Below, piece after piece: positions 7,401-9,021 of a stretch of 9,021 nt of DNA. The translations under genes were made by a program, and so were the position numbers. The notes below the pieces were generated by a model. The model ran no database searches. It had not been told where the DNA came from and worked only from the letters and a program-made list of their open reading frames with translations. Source of the stretch: Aquitalea sp. (GTDB taxonomy: Bacteria > Pseudomonadota > Gammaproteobacteria > Burkholderiales > Chromobacteriaceae); NCBI GenBank assembly GCA_019232735.1, contig JAFANL010000271.1, positions 1-9,021 of the forward strand. The letters are read 5' to 3'. Positions within the stretch are counted from its first letter, which is position 1. Every line of letters begins with the position of its first letter.

Positions 7401-7856
7401 TCAAGTGTTCTTGCCATCCCAGTAATAAACCCGAAATTCGGTATCGAGGACAAAGTCATTGCGTTCATACAGCCTTTGCGCCACGGTATTGTCGTGTGCG
7501 GTCTGCAACATGATGTCGCCGCCACCCTGCGACAGGACATAGGCCTGGCAAGTTTGCAGCAACTGCTTGCTGACGCCGCTGCCGCGATATTCCGGGGCCA
7601 CATACAAATCATGCAGCAACCAGTTGGGCTTGAGGGTCAGTGAATTGAAGCCCGGGTACATCAGGGCAAAGCCGATCGCCACCTCTGCATCCTCGGCCAG
7701 CCATAGCCGTGCCTGGTGGGCGTGCAGGCGGGCCTCCAGAAAAGCCAGGCAATCGGCATCGCTCTGCTCCACGTGGTAAAAGGCCAGATATGCCTTGAAT
7801 AGGGGCAGGCAGCTGGCCAGCTGATGAGGTGTGACAGCGGTGATCTTCAAGCTCAT
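7401..7856 (-). CDS. GNAT family N-acetyltransferase
   Basis: This is a 151-residue single-domain acetyltransferase that would move an acetyl group from acetyl-CoA to an amine of unknown identity. The GNAT core is clear: the beta-4/alpha-3 acetyl-CoA pyrophosphate loop LYVAPEYRGSGVSKQLL (84-100), then motif B, HDNTVAQRLYERNDF (121-135), with the usual Asn and Tyr positions, and a C-terminal strand FRVYYWDG. The loop has Ser96 where the R-x-x-G-x-G/A pattern expects Gly or Ala. Length is normal for a stand-alone GNAT and no signal peptide is seen. The ATG at 7856 has AGGAG (7868-7864) seven bases upstream, a strong site. It is the first gene of the minus-strand block followed by DUF1653, the deacetylase and msrA, and it diverges from dusC across 60 bases. 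It could acetylate a protein, an amino acid or a drug; the sequence does not say which. Confidence 0.9.
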   Translation of the reverse strand: MSLKITAVTPHQLASCLPLFKAYLAFYHVEQSDADCLAFLEARLHAHQARLWLAEDAEVAIGFALMYPGFNSLTLKPNWLLHDLYVAPEYRGSGVSKQLLQTCQAYVLSQGGGDIMLQTAHDNTVAQRLYERNDFVLDTEFRVYYWDGKNT

Positions 7857-7883
7857 GCATTCGCTCCTGGTCGGTGATTCCGT

Positions 7884-7889
7884 TACAAT
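7884..7889 (+). promoter_or_regulatory. Probable -10 element of the dusC promoter
   Basis: TACAAT (5 of 6 to TATAAT) lies 27 bases before the dusC ATG in the 60-base divergent gap. The -35 match at the expected distance is poor (TTCGCT, 18-base spacer, about 3 of 6). Predicted initiation near 7897 would give a leader of about 20 bases with a weak AGGT ribosome site at 7907-7910. Confidence 0.45.
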
Positions 7890-7913
7890 AGCGCCCTTTT
7901 TTCAGCAGGTTAA
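7885..7913 (-). promoter_or_regulatory. Possible promoter of the GNAT-DUF1653-HDAC-msrA block
   Basis: Read on the minus strand, TTAACC (7913-7908, 4 of 6 to TTGACA) and TATTGT (7890-7885, 4 of 6 to TATAAT) are separated by 17 bases. This would start transcription about 20 bases before the GNAT ATG. The -10 overlaps the plus-strand TACAAT of dusC almost completely, so the two promoters would compete. The evidence is motif likeness only. Confidence 0.35.
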
Positions 7914-7916
7914 GCC

Positions 7917-8864
7917 ATGAATCTGATGCTGGCCCCGATGGAAGGTCTGGTCGACCCCATCATGCGGGATGTACTCACCCGTCTGGGCGGTATCGACCTG
8001 TGCGTCACCGAATTTGTCCGGGTCACCAATGTCTTGTTGCCGACACGCACTTTTCACCGTTTGGCTCCCGAGTTGTTGCATGGCGGCAAAACCCGCGCGG
8101 GTACCACGGTGCGGGTGCAGTTGCTGGGCTCCGACCCGGTTTGTCTGGCCGAAAATGCTGCCAAGGTCGCCAGTCTGGGGGCTCCCGGCGTGGATCTCAA
8201 TTTCGGCTGTCCGGCACCGACGGTGAATCGCCACCGTGGCGGTGCCGTGTTGCTGACCGAGCCGGAATTGCTGCATGCCATCGTGCGCCAGGTGCGGGCG
8301 GCGGTGCCGGCGGAAATTCCGGTGACGGCAAAAATGCGGCTGGGCTATGAAGACAAGTCCCTGGCGCTGGACTGTGCCGCGGCCTTGGCCAGTGCGGGTG
8401 CTGCCGAACTGGTGGTGCATGCCCGTACCAAGGTTGAGGGCTACAAGCCGCCGGCGCATTGGGACTGGATCGCCCGTATTCGCGAGCATGTGTCGGTGCC
8501 GGTGATTGCCAATGGCGAGGTCTGGACCGTGGACGATTACCATGCCATCCGTGCCCAAAGCGGTTGCGAGCGGGTGATGATAGGGCGAGGGTTGATTGCG
8601 GCGCCGGATCTGGCCAGTCGCATTGCCGGCAAACAGTCGGCACCCGTCATGGCCTGGAGTGAGTTGATGGTCTGGTTGCTGGATTTTTACCGGCAATGTG
8701 TGGCGGAGGCGGGGGAATCCCGTTATCCCCCCGCGCGGCTGAAGCAGTGGCTGGGGCAATTGAAAAAAACCTATGCCGAAGCCACAGTGTTTTTCGAACT
8801 GATCCGTCGGGAAACCTCTGCTGAGAATATTCTCAAGATCATGCAGGATATGTCTGCTAAGTAA
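7917..8864 (+). CDS. dusC: tRNA-dihydrouridine(16) synthase DusC
   Basis: This FMN-dependent enzyme reduces a uridine in the tRNA D-loop (U16 for DusC) with NADPH. The 315 residues fold as the Dus TIM barrel plus a C-terminal helical tRNA-binding domain. Visible signatures are the N-terminal LMLAPMEGLVDPIMR, TEFVRVTN (31-38), VRVQLLGSDP (65-74), the catalytic cysteine Cys98 in DLNFGCPAPTVNRHRGGA, Lys139 in VTAKMRLG, His168 in VVHARTKVEGY, the FMN-phosphate loop VIANGEVW (196-203) and MIGRG (221-225). The C-terminal RLKQWLGQLKKTYAEATVFF resembles E. coli DusC closely from memory, and the overall pattern favours DusC over DusA or DusB. The ATG at 7917 gives the expected short N-terminus; the ribosome site is weak. 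It is the only plus-strand gene in the window and stands alone, with a terminator 130 bases downstream. Confidence 0.94.
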   Translation: MNLMLAPMEGLVDPIMRDVLTRLGGIDLCVTEFVRVTNVLLPTRTFHRLAPELLHGGKTRAGTTVRVQLLGSDPVCLAENAAKVASLGAPGVDLNFGCPAPTVNRHRGGAVLLTEPELLHAIVRQVRAAVPAEIPVTAKMRLGYEDKSLALDCAAALASAGAAELVVHARTKVEGYKPPAHWDWIARIREHVSVPVIANGEVWTVDDYHAIRAQSGCERVMIGRGLIAAPDLASRIAGKQSAPVMAWSELMVWLLDFYRQCVAEAGESRYPPARLKQWLGQLKKTYAEATVFFELIRRETSAENILKIMQDMSAK

Positions 8865-8994
8865 ATTCACCCATGGTCAATGCCATAGGCAAACGCTAGG
8901 ATGCGAATGTGCTTGGTTCTTGGTATGGATCCAGGCGCTGTATGACCGGCTGCCCTCAGCTCCGGTTGTTACACTTCCCCGATACCCTGTTAAT
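8865..8994 (+). other. Non-coding stretch between dusC and the terminator
   Basis: This 130-base stretch follows the dusC stop and holds no convincing reading frame. It has a small potential hairpin, ACCGG (8945-8949) with CCGGT (8962-8966) around 12 bases, and an ATGG/CCAT pairing near 8872-8885. It may simply be a long 3' untranslated region of dusC. Confidence 0.4.
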
Positions 8995-9021
8995 CCCTCC
9001 CCTTGTGGGAGGGCTTTTTTT
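8995..9021 (+). terminator. Intrinsic (Rho-independent) terminator
   Basis: CCCTCCC (8995-9001) pairs perfectly with GGGAGGG (9007-9013) around the 5-base loop CTTGT, giving a 7-bp G+C-rich stem, followed by C and at least seven T residues to the window edge. The T-tract is on the plus strand only, so it ends transcription coming from dusC; it does not look bidirectional. Confidence 0.9.

Noticed and set aside
7902..8870. A long open frame (322 codons) on the minus strand covering all of dusC
   Set aside because: Its product is rich in His, Arg, Gln and Gly with no recognisable motif, and dusC on the other strand is a clear enzyme with catalytic residues. It is a shadow frame of high-G+C coding DNA.
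8966..8994. Promoter-like pair TTGTTA / GTTAAT with a 17-base spacer before the right-edge hairpin
   Set aside because: Each hexamer matches only 4 of 6, and the predicted start would fall inside the terminator stem, leaving no useful transcript.
1..9021. tRNA or rRNA genes, CRISPR repeats, insertion sequences, attachment sites
   Set aside because: I looked for cloverleaf ends, regularly spaced repeats, transposase motifs and flanking direct repeats and saw none; gene content is housekeeping in character.

Overview
The window is ordinary, densely coded bacterial chromosome with high G+C content and short intergenic gaps. It shows no insertion sequence, prophage, CRISPR array, tRNA or rRNA. 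The protein types (RecN and NadK side by side, DusC-type dihydrouridine synthase, FixJ-type response regulator) fit a proteobacterium. A betaproteobacterium of the Chromobacterium/Aquitalea kind in Neisseriales is my best guess, based on protein character only and not on an alignment.

Layout. Nearly everything is on the minus strand, in two blocks. Block 1, in transcription order from 5511 down to 13, is a membrane sensor histidine kinase (CHASE, PAS, HisKA, HATPase), a FixJ/LuxR-type response regulator, NAD kinase (nadK) and the recombination protein RecN. Kinase and regulator overlap at their stop/start codons, and the next gaps are 10 and 12 bases, so all four genes could share one transcript. 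Block 2, from 7856 down to 5627, is a GNAT acetyltransferase, a small DUF1653 protein, a histone-deacetylase-family amidohydrolase and methionine sulfoxide reductase A (msrA), with gaps of 54, 12 and 49 bases. A 115-base gap separates the blocks and holds a perfect 24-base palindrome. On the plus strand, divergent from the GNAT gene, is dusC (tRNA dihydrouridine synthase). After it come a 130-base non-coding stretch and a clear intrinsic terminator at the right edge.

Function. Block 1 joins an orphan-looking signal transduction pair to NADP supply and DNA double-strand-break repair; the pair's ligand and targets cannot be read from the sequence. Block 2 joins an acetyltransferase, a zinc deacetylase-like enzyme and an oxidised-protein repair enzyme. 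This could be a small protein or metabolite maintenance operon, but that link is inference from gene order. I found no convincing previously undescribed system. The points most worth a second look are the coupling of the two-component pair to nadK-recN, the palindrome between the blocks, and the acetyltransferase/deacetylase/MsrA operon.
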